Positions 1 to 5,601 of a stretch of DNA of 5,601 nt are shown piece after piece. The notes beneath the pieces are model-generated. The model saw only the letters and a program-made list of their open reading frames with translations. It made no database searches and was not told where the DNA came from. A program made the position numbers and the translations under genes. The stretch comes from an uncultured Lachnospira sp. (GTDB lineage: Bacteria > Bacillota > Clostridia > Lachnospirales > Lachnospiraceae), in NCBI GenBank assembly GCA_947306285.1, contig CAMZGB010000068.1, positions 1-5,601 on the forward strand, read 5' to 3'. Position 1 is the first letter of the stretch, and every line of letters starts with the position of its first letter.

Positions 1-573
1 AATCACTTTTTTATTTCTCTTCATTGCAATCTCGAAAGCCTTAATTGCAATTCGTTTAATCTCATTTTCGTTGTAGACTAGTGTGTCCTTAGCTGTCATA
101 ACGCCATCGACTTCTTTAGTCTCGCGTTCGCCGAAGTACAAACCACCAGTTAACTCACGAACGATAATCATATCAAAGCCCTTATCAGCTACTGATTCCT
201 TTAGAGGACATGCGCCTTTAAGTTCTTTGTAGAGGTATGCCGGACGAAGGTTTGCAAATAGTCCTAAACCTTTTCTAATAGCTAGTAATCCAGCCTCAGG
301 TCTAAGGTTTGGAGCTAAATCATACCAACTGTCCTTACCGACAATTCCACCAACTGCTCCTAGCAAAACTGCATCATTTTCCTTAGCTGTAGCTAGAGCC
401 TCATCAGTCAAAGGCACACCATGTTTATCTATAGAAACGCCACCCATATCAACTTCAGTGTAGTTAAAAGTATGGCCGAACTTATCGCCCACTTTATCTA
501 GCACTTTAGTGGCTTCTTTTATGATTTCTGGACCTATTCCATCGCCCGGAATAGTTGCAATATTAAAGTTCAT
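1..573 (-). CDS. leuB: 3-isopropylmalate dehydrogenase, N-terminal part (runs off the left edge)
   Basis: LeuB oxidises and decarboxylates (2R,3S)-3-isopropylmalate to 2-oxoisocaproate using NAD+, the third step of leucine synthesis, in the cytoplasm. The first 191 residues are present; the family is usually about 350-365 residues, so roughly half is missing beyond position 1. Visible features are the N-terminal GDGIGPE motif (residues 10-16), LLGAVGG (70-76), the LRPEAGLLAIRKGLGLFANLRPA block (positions about 90-112) and VRELTGGLYFGE (138-149). R100, R110, R139 and Y146 keep the spacing of the substrate-binding Arg94, Arg104, Arg132 and Tyr139 of the Thermus enzyme. The EVDGV segment after the active-site block favours LeuB over isocitrate or tartrate dehydrogenases. 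The ATG at 571-573 is preceded by GAAGGA (578-583) only 4 nt away. It has its own promoter just upstream and is separated from yajC by a terminator, so it starts a transcription unit; what follows it is outside the window. Confidence 0.95.
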   Translation of the reverse strand, partial: MNFNIATIPGDGIGPEIIKEATKVLDKVGDKFGHTFNYTEVDMGGVSIDKHGVPLTDEALATAKENDAVLLGAVGGIVGKDSWYDLAPNLRPEAGLLAIRKGLGLFANLRPAYLYKELKGACPLKESVADKGFDMIIVRELTGGLYFGERETKEVDGVMTAKDTLVYNENEIKRIAIKAFEIAMKRNKKVI

Positions 574-631
574 AATATCCTTCTTTCTTTACGCGTTTCT
601 TCTTTATAAAAAGTTACGCATTATCTTTAAA

Positions 632-659
632 ATTATACCATAAATAAGGTCAATTTCAA
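632..659 (-). promoter_or_regulatory. Predicted sigma-70-type promoter of leuB
   Basis: On the minus strand the sequence shows a -35 box TTGAAA (654-659), a 16-bp spacer and a perfect -10 box TATAAT (632-637) preceded by TGG, an extended -10 motif. The predicted start is near 625, giving a leader of about 50 nt. This leader is too short for a T-box or a leu attenuator, so no RNA-based leucine control is visible here. A second TTGACC (648-653) is too close to the -10 box (10 bp) to act with it. Confidence 0.72.
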
Positions 660-683
660 TGACTAGATTTGCCTTTTTATATG

Positions 684-718
684 AAAAAAGCAGCCATCAG
701 ATCTCATCTGATAGCTGC
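684..718 (-). terminator. Rho-independent terminator after yajC
   Basis: A 12-bp inverted repeat (690-701 with 707-718) encloses a 5-nt loop. Read on the minus strand every position pairs, including one G-U wobble, and the stem is followed by six U residues (684-689). Read on the plus strand the same stem has a C-A mismatch and no U run, so it acts only on minus-strand transcription. It lies 20 bases past the yajC stop codon and just before the leuB promoter, so it separates the two transcription units. Confidence 0.9.
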
Positions 719-738
719 GAATTTGAAACGTTTTTGAC

Positions 739-1044
739 TTATTCTTCGGTTGGTTTTTCTACATCTACGATAGCTGTTTTCTGCATTGGGATTCGGCAGT
801 TCTTGTTACCACCAAATTCTACGATTACTGTGTCATCCTGAACGTCAATAATCATTCCGTAGAATCCACTCGAAGTAAGCACGCTATCGCCAACTTCAAT
901 ATTACCGAGTAAGTCTTTTTGTTTCTTTTCGTTCTTCTTCTGAGGTCTGATTAACAAAAAGTACATTGCTCCGACAATGACGACGACGTACAAAATGATC
1001 ATCCACATATTTCCACCTAAAGCGCCTTTTGCTGCTATAAACAT
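739..1044 (-). CDS. yajC: Preprotein translocase subunit YajC
   Basis: YajC is a small single-pass membrane protein that associates with SecDF and the SecYEG translocon and is thought to assist protein export; it is generally not essential. This protein has 101 residues, a normal length. It has a short N-terminus, one hydrophobic segment at about residues 14-32, then the conserved basic stretch LIRPQKKNEKKQK (31-43). The cytoplasmic domain follows with GDSVLTSSGFYG (52-63), matching the family pattern GDxVxTxGGxxG except that the usual second Gly is replaced (SSGFYG), and then alternating beta-strand residues. The ATG at 1042-1044 has a strong AGGAGGA ribosome site 8 nt upstream. It lies 77 bases downstream of tgt in the same direction, the usual order in Bacillota, but it has its own promoter and a terminator directly after it. 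No secD or secF follows. Confidence 0.95.
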   Translation of the reverse strand: MFIAAKGALGGNMWMIILYVVVIVGAMYFLLIRPQKKNEKKQKDLLGNIEVGDSVLTSSGFYGMIIDVQDDTVIVEFGGNKNCRIPMQKTAIVDVEKPTEE

Positions 1045-1085
1045 ATGTAAAATCCTCCTAGGTTTTTCTAAAATTAATTATTAAT

Positions 1086-1114
1086 ATAATAAAGTATTTG
1101 CCTGATATTTTCAA
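1086..1114 (-). promoter_or_regulatory. Predicted sigma-70-type promoter of yajC
   Basis: On the minus strand TTGAAA (1109-1114), a 17-bp spacer and TATTAT (1086-1091) form a good housekeeping promoter (5/6 matches at -10, 4/6 at -35). The predicted start is near 1079, giving a leader of about 35 nt that includes the yajC ribosome site. No terminator stands between tgt and this promoter, so yajC is probably also reached by read-through from tgt. Confidence 0.6.
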
Positions 1115-1121
1115 GGACTTT

Positions 1122-2258
1122 CTAATCTTCTCCGTTTGCCTCGAATCCTGCTAACTTTTTCTTTTTATACTCTTGAAATGTATTATTTGCTATTGCATCC
1201 CTGATTTCTTCCATCATTTTATTGTAGAAATATAAATTATGAAGCACACAAAGTCTCATTCCAAGCATCTCTTTAGCCTTAATTAAATGCCTAATATATG
1301 CTCTAGAATAGTCTCTACAAGCCGGACACTGGCAGCCCTCCTCAATTGGTCTATCATCAAGTTTAAACTTCTCATTTAAAAGATTCATCTTGCCGTGATT
1401 TGTATAAACATGTGCATGACGACCATTTCTTGAAGGATATACGCAGTCGAAGAAATCAACTCCTCGCTCTACAGCTTCTAATATATTTGCAGGAGTTCCA
1501 ACGCCCATCAAATAAATAGGTCTATCACTTGGAAGATGCGGCTCTACAGCCTCGATAATTCTATACATCTCCTCATGAGTCTCACCAACAGCTAATCCAC
1601 CAATCGCATAACCTGGTAAGTCCAAATCCGCAATCTGCTTGGCGTGTTCAATTCTTATATCATCATAAACTCCACCTTGGTTGATACCAAAAAGTACTTG
1701 TTCTTTATTGATTGTATCATCCAAAGAGTTTAGTCTAGTCATTTCTTTTTTACATCTCTCGAGCCATCTAGTTGTTCTATTTACTGACTCGCGAATGTAA
1801 CTCTTTTCTGCCACGCTAGATGGGCATTCGTCGAAGGCCATGGCAATAGTTGATGCAAGATTAGATTGAATCTGCATACTCTCCTCTGGTCCGATGAAAA
1901 TCTTTCGTCCATCTACGTGTGAATGAAAATGGACACCCTCTTCTTTTATATTCCTTAGCTCCGCTAAAGAGAAAACTTGAAATCCGCCAGAATCAGTAAG
2001 AATTGGTCTATCCCAGTTCATAAACTTGTGAAGGCCTCCTAGTTCTTTAACCACATCATCTCCGGGTCTAACGTGAAGATGGTACGTGTTAGACAATTCA
2101 ACCTGGCATCCAATTTCCTTTAAATCGACAGAAGAAACAGCCCCCTTAATAGCGGCGGCTGTTCCTACGTTCATAAACACTGGAGTTTGAATCACTCCGT
2201 GTACTGTATGAAATTCTCCTCTTTTGGCATTGCCATCTTTATTCAATATCTTAAACAT
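1122..2258 (-). CDS. tgt: tRNA-guanine transglycosylase (queuine tRNA-ribosyltransferase)
   Basis: Tgt swaps guanine-34 of tRNAs with GUN anticodons (Asp, Asn, His, Tyr) for the queuosine precursor preQ1 in bacteria. The protein is 378 residues, full length. Active-site features visible are TDSGGFQVF with D89 (general base), MAFDEC with D143 and C145, NQGG with Q194, GGLAVGE (220-226), and FDCV with D271 as the predicted covalent nucleophile. The zinc site is C309-x-C311-x2-C314 with H340. V224 and C145 match the Zymomonas pocket residues Val233 and Cys158, which favour preQ1 over queuine; this is inference. The loop after the nucleophile reads PSRNGRHAHVYT instead of the more usual PTRxARNG. 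The ATG at 2256-2258 is the only reasonable start: the protein aligns with the family from residue 1, and a stop lies ten codons upstream with no ATG, GTG or TTG between. It has no Shine-Dalgarno sequence and a promoter immediately before it. Confidence 0.97.
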   Translation of the reverse strand: MFKILNKDGNAKRGEFHTVHGVIQTPVFMNVGTAAAIKGAVSSVDLKEIGCQVELSNTYHLHVRPGDDVVKELGGLHKFMNWDRPILTDSGGFQVFSLAELRNIKEEGVHFHSHVDGRKIFIGPEESMQIQSNLASTIAMAFDECPSSVAEKSYIRESVNRTTRWLERCKKEMTRLNSLDDTINKEQVLFGINQGGVYDDIRIEHAKQIADLDLPGYAIGGLAVGETHEEMYRIIEAVEPHLPSDRPIYLMGVGTPANILEAVERGVDFFDCVYPSRNGRHAHVYTNHGKMNLLNEKFKLDDRPIEEGCQCPACRDYSRAYIRHLIKAKEMLGMRLCVLHNLYFYNKMMEEIRDAIANNTFQEYKKKKLAGFEANGED

Positions 2259-2265
2259 AGCAATG

Positions 2266-2294
2266 ATTATAACATTATTTTTTGCTTATGTTAA
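2266..2294 (-). promoter_or_regulatory. Predicted tgt promoter, positioned for a leaderless mRNA
   Basis: On the minus strand TTAACA (2289-2294), a 17-bp spacer and a perfect TATAAT (2266-2271) make one of the two best promoters in the window. Only 7 nt separate the -10 box from the A of the tgt start codon (2258), so transcription should begin at that A or one base before it. Consistent with this, the 7 nt CATTGCT contain no ribosome binding site. The upstream gene ends at 2326 and has no recognisable terminator, so a longer read-through mRNA may also exist. Confidence 0.7.
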
Positions 2295-2325
2295 TCCCAC
2301 TCTTGATTTGAATAATATACAAGTT

Positions 2326-3513
2326 TTAGCTATGTATCATAACTTTTCCAGTTTTAAGATTGAAACTACAATTTGAATATGGCTCACCCGGTCCATAATA
2401 GGTTACATAGTTTGACAAATCCAAATAAGAATCAACATACTCGCAATTATTTCCACCATAAATGATTCTTTCATTCATATAATCGTCGTCTTCTTTACCC
2501 CAATCACTTCTAGTTCGTAAAGAAATTTTCAAATAAGTCCTTTTACCATTTAAATCAATTCCTTGTTTAGGAAGTGATTGATAATTATTATTGTCATAAC
2601 TATATCCTATAACTTTAGCATAATAGTAATGCCATTTTTCATTTTTGCCATTTTCACCAGTATTTACTTGATAGGATGCATTTCCTCCATCGCCTTTAAG
2701 AATTGTTTTTCCATTAAGTACACTCAAACTATTCACTTCAATAACTGTTTCTAAGTAATTTGTATTATATTCGCCAGATGCAGGATTAATTGTTTTCACA
2801 TTATATTGACCATAATAATTTCCTGCATACACTTCCTTTACATCTGAAAACATTGAATACTGTTTTTTCTTATTCTTTTTCTTAGTGTAACATCTTACTT
2901 TATACAAATAATTTCGTCCTTTAGTTAAATTTTCATCATAATATTCATAACTATTAACTTTCTTCAAAGATATCTTCTTAAATTTGCTATCACCTTTTTG
3001 TTTTCTATAGAATTCAAAATTTTTAGAAAAAGTTGCGCCTCTATAAGTATTATAAATATCAAAATGTATCTCATACTTGTTATTGGTAAAATGATCTTCA
3101 TTAGTACTAATAGATAATTCAGGCGCCGAAAGACCTTTACAAACAAAATCTTGAGAATTTTTATAGTATGAATCCGCATATACTTTTTTGCCTTTATACA
3201 CTTTCACATAGTAAGCATAGTAACTATTAAATTTGATTTTTTTATCAGTATATTTTTTAGTATTTCTATTTCTTATAGTCTTTATTTTTTTAAATTTGCT
3301 CTTTTTAAGTAGAGTATCGTACTTCTTTGAGCTTGCCCTATAGATTTCATATTTTGTTGCTTTTTTGTATTTGTCCCATTTAACCTGAATACTATTCTTC
3401 TTTTGATAAGCTCCACTCCACCAAGACTTTTTCGCCTCAACTTTTTGTGGTGTAAATGACATTCCAGTAATAATCATTACCACAACCAATAAGCTAACTA
3501 TTATTTTTTTCAT
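2326..3513 (-). CDS. Secreted lysine-rich protein with two fibronectin-III-like domains, function unknown
   Basis: I do not recognise a named gene. The 395-residue protein begins with a classic signal peptide: MKK, a hydrophobic core (about 4-18), and a likely signal peptidase I site after VEA (25-27). Residues about 40-128 resemble the Fn3-like repeats of clostridial surface proteins (SIQVKWDKYKKATKYEIYR, then SKFKKI, then YTDKKIKFNSYYAYYVKVY). Residues about 130-230 look like a second, more diverged copy, with SKFKKI again at 176-181 and NYLYKVRCYT at 201-210. Residues about 231-395 form a separate region rich in Asn, Gly and Tyr with no motif I know; it holds C357 and C382, and C125 and C208 lie earlier. 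The first domain is about one quarter lysine, so the mature N-terminal half should be strongly basic. I see no LPXTG anchor, lipobox, transmembrane tail, wall-binding repeat or enzyme motif. The ATG (3511-3513) follows GGAGG by 8 nt. Its role is open; binding to wall polymers, a partner protein or carbohydrate are all possible. Confidence 0.85.
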   Translation of the reverse strand: MKKIIVSLLVVVMIITGMSFTPQKVEAKKSWWSGAYQKKNSIQVKWDKYKKATKYEIYRASSKKYDTLLKKSKFKKIKTIRNRNTKKYTDKKIKFNSYYAYYVKVYKGKKVYADSYYKNSQDFVCKGLSAPELSISTNEDHFTNNKYEIHFDIYNTYRGATFSKNFEFYRKQKGDSKFKKISLKKVNSYEYYDENLTKGRNYLYKVRCYTKKKNKKKQYSMFSDVKEVYAGNYYGQYNVKTINPASGEYNTNYLETVIEVNSLSVLNGKTILKGDGGNASYQVNTGENGKNEKWHYYYAKVIGYSYDNNNYQSLPKQGIDLNGKRTYLKISLRTRSDWGKEDDDYMNERIIYGGNNCEYVDSYLDLSNYVTYYGPGEPYSNCSFNLKTGKVMIHS

Positions 3514-3554
3514 GTTTCTCTCCTCCGTTCATTAGTTTTAATTTGTCTTACATT

Positions 3555-3583
3555 ATTATAATACATTAGAAACATTAAAACAA
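3555..3583 (-). promoter_or_regulatory. Predicted promoter of the secreted Fn3-like protein gene
   Basis: On the minus strand a perfect TATAAT (3555-3560) sits 17 bp after a weak TTGTTT (3578-3583). The predicted start is near 3548, giving a leader of about 35 nt that contains the GGAGG site. The surrounding DNA is very AT-rich, which raises the chance of a false match, and the -35 box matches consensus at only 3 of 6 positions. Confidence 0.5.
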
Positions 3584-3610
3584 AATTAGAACTCATATTT
3601 TTTTAATTAT

Positions 3611-3639
3611 TTGATATTAGTTTTCTATACTGATATAAT
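3611..3639 (+). promoter_or_regulatory. Predicted sigma-70-type promoter of aroC
   Basis: TTGATA (3611-3616), a 17-bp spacer and a perfect TATAAT (3634-3639) with an extended -10 TGA (3631-3633) form a strong promoter. The predicted start is near 3646, leaving a 5' leader of only about 17 nt, almost all of it the ribosome site. There is no room for a riboswitch or attenuator. It is divergent from the promoter of the Fn3-like gene; the two -35 boxes are 27 bp apart. Confidence 0.75.
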
Positions 3640-3650
3640 TGTCTGCAACG

Positions 3651-3657
3651 AAGGAGG
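3651..3657 (+). promoter_or_regulatory. Ribosome binding site that fixes the aroC start
   Basis: AAGGAGG lies 5 nt before the ATG at 3663-3665. An in-frame TTG at 3639 could extend the protein by eight residues, but it overlaps the -10 box and lies upstream of the predicted transcription start, and this ribosome site would fall inside that extension. The ATG is therefore the real start. Confidence 0.9.
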
Positions 3658-3662
3658 TCATT

Positions 3663-4715
3663 ATGGCTGGTTCAACATTTGGAAAAATATTCAAAATAAC
3701 AACATGGGGTGAATCGCACGGAAAAGCTTTAGGTGTGGTAATCGATGGTTGCCCTGCCGGTCTTGAATTGTCTGAAAGTGATATTCAGCCTTTCTTAAAC
3801 CGCAGAAAGCCTGGTCAATCAGAAGTTACAACTCAAAGAAACGAGTCTGATGAGGTTGAAATCTTATCAGGTGTTTTCGAAGGCAAAACCACTGGCACTC
3901 CTATTTCTATGATTATTAAAAATGAAGACCACAACTCTAATGCTTATGATGAGTTAAAAGATGTATATAGACCTGGACATGCCGATTTCACTTACGATGC
4001 AAAGTATGGTTTTAGAGACCATAGAGGTGGCGGACGTTCTTCAGGTAGAGAAACTGTAGCAAGAGTTTGTGCTGGAGCGGTTGCGTCAAAGATATTGGCT
4101 CAACTAGGTATCAGTGTAAATGCTTTCACAAAATCAATTGGCTCAGTTGTCATCCCAGAAGGTGAAGTTGATTTTTCAGTTTCTAATATAGTAAATATGC
4201 CAAACGAAGAATATGCTGAAAGAGCAATTGAATTAATAAATGAAAAACGTGAAGAAAAAGATTCAGTTGGAGGAACTATTGAATGTATAGTTGATGGATG
4301 TCCTGCTGGGTTAGGCGAACCAGTATTTGATAAGTTAGATGCAAGTTTTGCAAAAGTTGTTATGAGTATTGGTTCAATAAAAGGTGTTGAGATTGGTTCT
4401 GGATTTGATGCCTCTTCTTCTACGGGAAGCAAAAACAATCAAGAAGGTGCTGGTGGATTATTGGGTGGAATTAGTAATGGAGAACAAATCAAAATTACTG
4501 CAGCCGTAAAACCAACCCCATCTATCGCTCAAGAACAGACAACTACTGATAAATATGGAAATGATGTCACTATAGAAATAAATGGTAGACATGATCCAGT
4601 AATTGTTCCAAGAGCATGTGTAGTTGTTGAAAGTATGGTTGCTATCACATTGGTAGATGCACTATTCGAAAACATGAGTTCAAAAATTGATAATATAGTT
4701 GATTTTTATAAATAA
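3663..4715 (+). CDS. aroC: Chorismate synthase
   Basis: AroC converts 5-enolpyruvylshikimate-3-phosphate to chorismate, the last step of the shikimate pathway, using reduced FMN; chorismate feeds aromatic amino acids, folate and quinones. The protein is 350 residues, a normal length for the bacterial enzyme. It starts MAGSTFGKIFKITTWGESHG, with the first family signature GESHG (16-20, H19), followed by RRKPGQS (47-53) and RPGHAD (103-108, H106); these two histidines correspond to conserved catalytic histidines of the family. The second signature GRSSGRETVARVCAGAV spans 124-140 and the third, RHDPVIVPRA, spans 309-318. The glycine-rich GAGGLLGGISNG (262-273) is the usual flavin/substrate loop. 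No fused flavin reductase domain is present, so reduced FMN must come from elsewhere. It is transcribed alone: its own promoter lies upstream, a terminator follows the TAA by 9 bases, and no other shikimate gene is adjacent. Confidence 0.97.
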   Translation: MAGSTFGKIFKITTWGESHGKALGVVIDGCPAGLELSESDIQPFLNRRKPGQSEVTTQRNESDEVEILSGVFEGKTTGTPISMIIKNEDHNSNAYDELKDVYRPGHADFTYDAKYGFRDHRGGGRSSGRETVARVCAGAVASKILAQLGISVNAFTKSIGSVVIPEGEVDFSVSNIVNMPNEEYAERAIELINEKREEKDSVGGTIECIVDGCPAGLGEPVFDKLDASFAKVVMSIGSIKGVEIGSGFDASSSTGSKNNQEGAGGLLGGISNGEQIKITAAVKPTPSIAQEQTTTDKYGNDVTIEINGRHDPVIVPRACVVVESMVAITLVDALFENMSSKIDNIVDFYK

Positions 4716-4724
4716 AAAAACAAT

Positions 4725-4758
4725 AAAAAATGGCCGACATTATGTCGGCCATTTTTTT
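4725..4758. terminator. Bidirectional rho-independent terminator between aroC and glyA
   Basis: A perfect inverted repeat has a GC-rich core, TGGCCGACA (4731-4739) pairing with 4743-4751, around a TTA loop. Runs of A (4725-4730) and T (4752-4758) extend it to 15 bp. Read on the plus strand it ends aroC with seven U residues; read on the minus strand it ends glyA with six. Its position between two convergent stop codons (4713-4715 and 4760-4762) fits a shared terminator. Confidence 0.95.
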
Positions 4759-4759
4759 A

Positions 4760-5601
4760 TTATTTATAAATTGGATATTTGTCTGTCAATTCTTTAACCA
4801 TGGCTTTAACCTTATCTGTGTTTGCTTCAGCATCACTTGCGATAAGATCCATACACTCAGCAATTACATCCATATCTTCTGGTTGAAGTCCTCTAGTTGT
4901 AACTGATGGAGTACCAATTCTTACACCTGATGTTGTTCCTGGCTTTTCAGGATCGTTTGGAATTGCGTTTTTGTTACATGTAATGTTTGCCTTATCTAGC
5001 GCAATCTCAAATTCCTTACCTGTAATTCCCTTGCTTCTAAGGTCAACTAGCATTAAGTGGTTATCTGTACCGCCTGATACTAAATCAAATCCTCTATCAA
5101 TTAATCCTTTTGCAAGAGCCTGTGCGTTTGCTGCAACAGTTTCTGCATAAGTCTTAAAGTCATCTGATAATGCTTCCTTAAAACATACTGCCTTCGAAGC
5201 AATCACATGCATAAGTGGTCCACCTTGAATTCCAGGGAACACAGCTTTGTTTAGCTTGTGCTCTAGAGCGAACTCTTCACTTGAAAGAATAAGTCCACCA
5301 CGTGGTCCTCTTAATGTCTTATGAGTAGTTGTTGTAGTAACATGAGCATATGGGATTGGGCTTTCGTGTGCACCACCAGCTACAAGACCGGCAATATGAG
5401 CCATATCTACCATTAGGAATGCTCCTACTTCATCTGCAATCTCTCTAAACTTCTTGAAATCTATCTTTCTAGGATAAGCACTAGCACCTGCTACAATCAA
5501 TTTTGGCTGGCACTCTTTTGCTATCTTTAGAACTTCGTCGTAGTCAATAAATCCTTCGTCGTTTACGCCGTAAGGAACGATGTTAAAGTATGTACCTGAC
5601 A
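4760..5601 (-). CDS. glyA: Serine hydroxymethyltransferase, C-terminal two thirds (runs off the right edge)
   Basis: GlyA is a cytoplasmic PLP enzyme that interconverts serine plus tetrahydrofolate with glycine plus 5,10-methylene-tetrahydrofolate, the main source of one-carbon units. The reading frame stays open to the window edge (first full codon 5597-5599), giving 279 residues before the TAA. Comparing conserved residues with the 417-residue E. coli protein, about 135 N-terminal residues lie outside. Visible are VDMAHIAGLVAGG with D65 and H68 (E. coli Asp200 and His203), TTTTTHKTLRGPRGG with the PLP-binding lysine K94 (codon 5318-5320; E. coli Lys229), and GVRIGTPSVTTRG with R227 (E. coli Arg363, binds the substrate carboxylate). 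All three keep the same offset, so there are no indels. An apparent TTG start at 5498-5500 is only an internal leucine codon. The gene is convergent with aroC; its promoter is outside the window. Confidence 0.97.
   Translation of the reverse strand, partial: SGTYFNIVPYGVNDEGFIDYDEVLKIAKECQPKLIVAGASAYPRKIDFKKFREIADEVGAFLMVDMAHIAGLVAGGAHESPIPYAHVTTTTTHKTLRGPRGGLILSSEEFALEHKLNKAVFPGIQGGPLMHVIASKAVCFKEALSDDFKTYAETVAANAQALAKGLIDRGFDLVSGGTDNHLMLVDLRSKGITGKEFEIALDKANITCNKNAIPNDPEKPGTTSGVRIGTPSVTTRGLQPEDMDVIAECMDLIASDAEANTDKVKAMVKELTDKYPIYK

Noticed and set aside
590..624. Repeated GCGTAA in the leuB leader, considered as a regulatory repeat
   Set aside because: Two 6-base copies 25 bases apart are too short to distinguish from chance, and no hairpin or operator symmetry supports them.
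659..841. A 60-codon plus-strand open frame
   Set aside because: It overlaps the yajC terminator and the yajC 3' end in antisense, has no ribosome site, and its start region lies at the leuB promoter. It is a chance frame.
1101..1116. Small imperfect palindrome between tgt and yajC, considered as a tgt terminator
   Set aside because: The stem is only about 5 bp with a bulge and no U run follows on the minus strand; the same bases are better explained as the yajC -35 region.
2964..3179. A 71-codon minus-strand open frame inside the Fn3-like gene
   Set aside because: It is a frame-shifted shadow of an AT-rich gene; the Ile/Leu-rich translation follows from the base composition.
3639..3662. 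TTG start extending AroC by eight residues
   Set aside because: It overlaps the -10 box and lies before the predicted transcription start; AAGGAGG points to the ATG at 3663, where the family's N-terminus also begins.
4100..4438. A 112-codon minus-strand open frame inside aroC
   Set aside because: It lies entirely antisense to a clear aroC, has no ribosome site or promoter, and its translation has no recognisable domain.
5498..5500. TTG as a start for a shorter 246-residue GlyA
   Set aside because: The frame continues upstream to the window edge with conserved GlyA-like sequence, so this codon is an internal leucine.
1..5601. Search for mobile elements, CRISPR, tRNA/rRNA genes, toxin-antitoxin or defence genes
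   Set aside because: Nearly all of the window is taken up by six ordinary genes with short gaps; I found no terminal repeats, repeat-spacer arrays, tRNA-like folds or defence motifs.

Overview
The window looks like a stretch of core chromosome from a low-GC, Gram-positive anaerobe of the Bacillota, most likely class Clostridia. The evidence is AT-rich intergenic DNA, strong AGGAGG-type ribosome binding sites, A/T-rich sigma-70-type promoters, the adjacent tgt-yajC pair, and a secreted lysine-rich protein with fibronectin-III-like repeats of a kind common in Clostridia. I cannot place it at family level from sequence alone.

Layout from left to right: (1) positions 1-573, minus strand, the N-terminal half of leuB (leucine biosynthesis), with its own promoter at 632-659. 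(2) Positions 684-718, a minus-strand rho-independent terminator that closes yajC. (3) Positions 739-1044, minus, yajC (Sec translocon accessory protein), with a promoter at 1086-1114. (4) Positions 1122-2258, minus, tgt (tRNA-guanine transglycosylase), with a near-consensus promoter placed so that transcription should start at or next to the ATG. (5) Positions 2326-3513, minus, a signal-peptide protein of unknown function with two Fn3-like domains and a C-terminal region I do not recognise. (6) Positions 3514-3662, a divergent promoter region. (7) Positions 3663-4715, plus, aroC (chorismate synthase). (8) Positions 4725-4758, a 15-bp-stem terminator shared by two convergent genes. (9) Positions 4760-5601, minus, the C-terminal two thirds of glyA (serine hydroxymethyltransferase).

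The genes do not form one pathway. LeuB, AroC and GlyA are separate anabolic enzymes (branched-chain amino acid, aromatic and one-carbon/glycine metabolism). Tgt modifies tRNA and YajC works at the membrane. Every gene whose start lies in the window has a recognisable promoter of its own, so the region reads as a set of short transcription units rather than one operon. No gap exceeds 300 bases, and I see no RNA genes, mobile elements, CRISPR arrays, phage genes or defence genes.

I did not find a new biological system here. The items most worth a second look are the apparently leaderless tgt mRNA and the uncharacterised secreted Fn3-like protein, especially its C-terminal domain.
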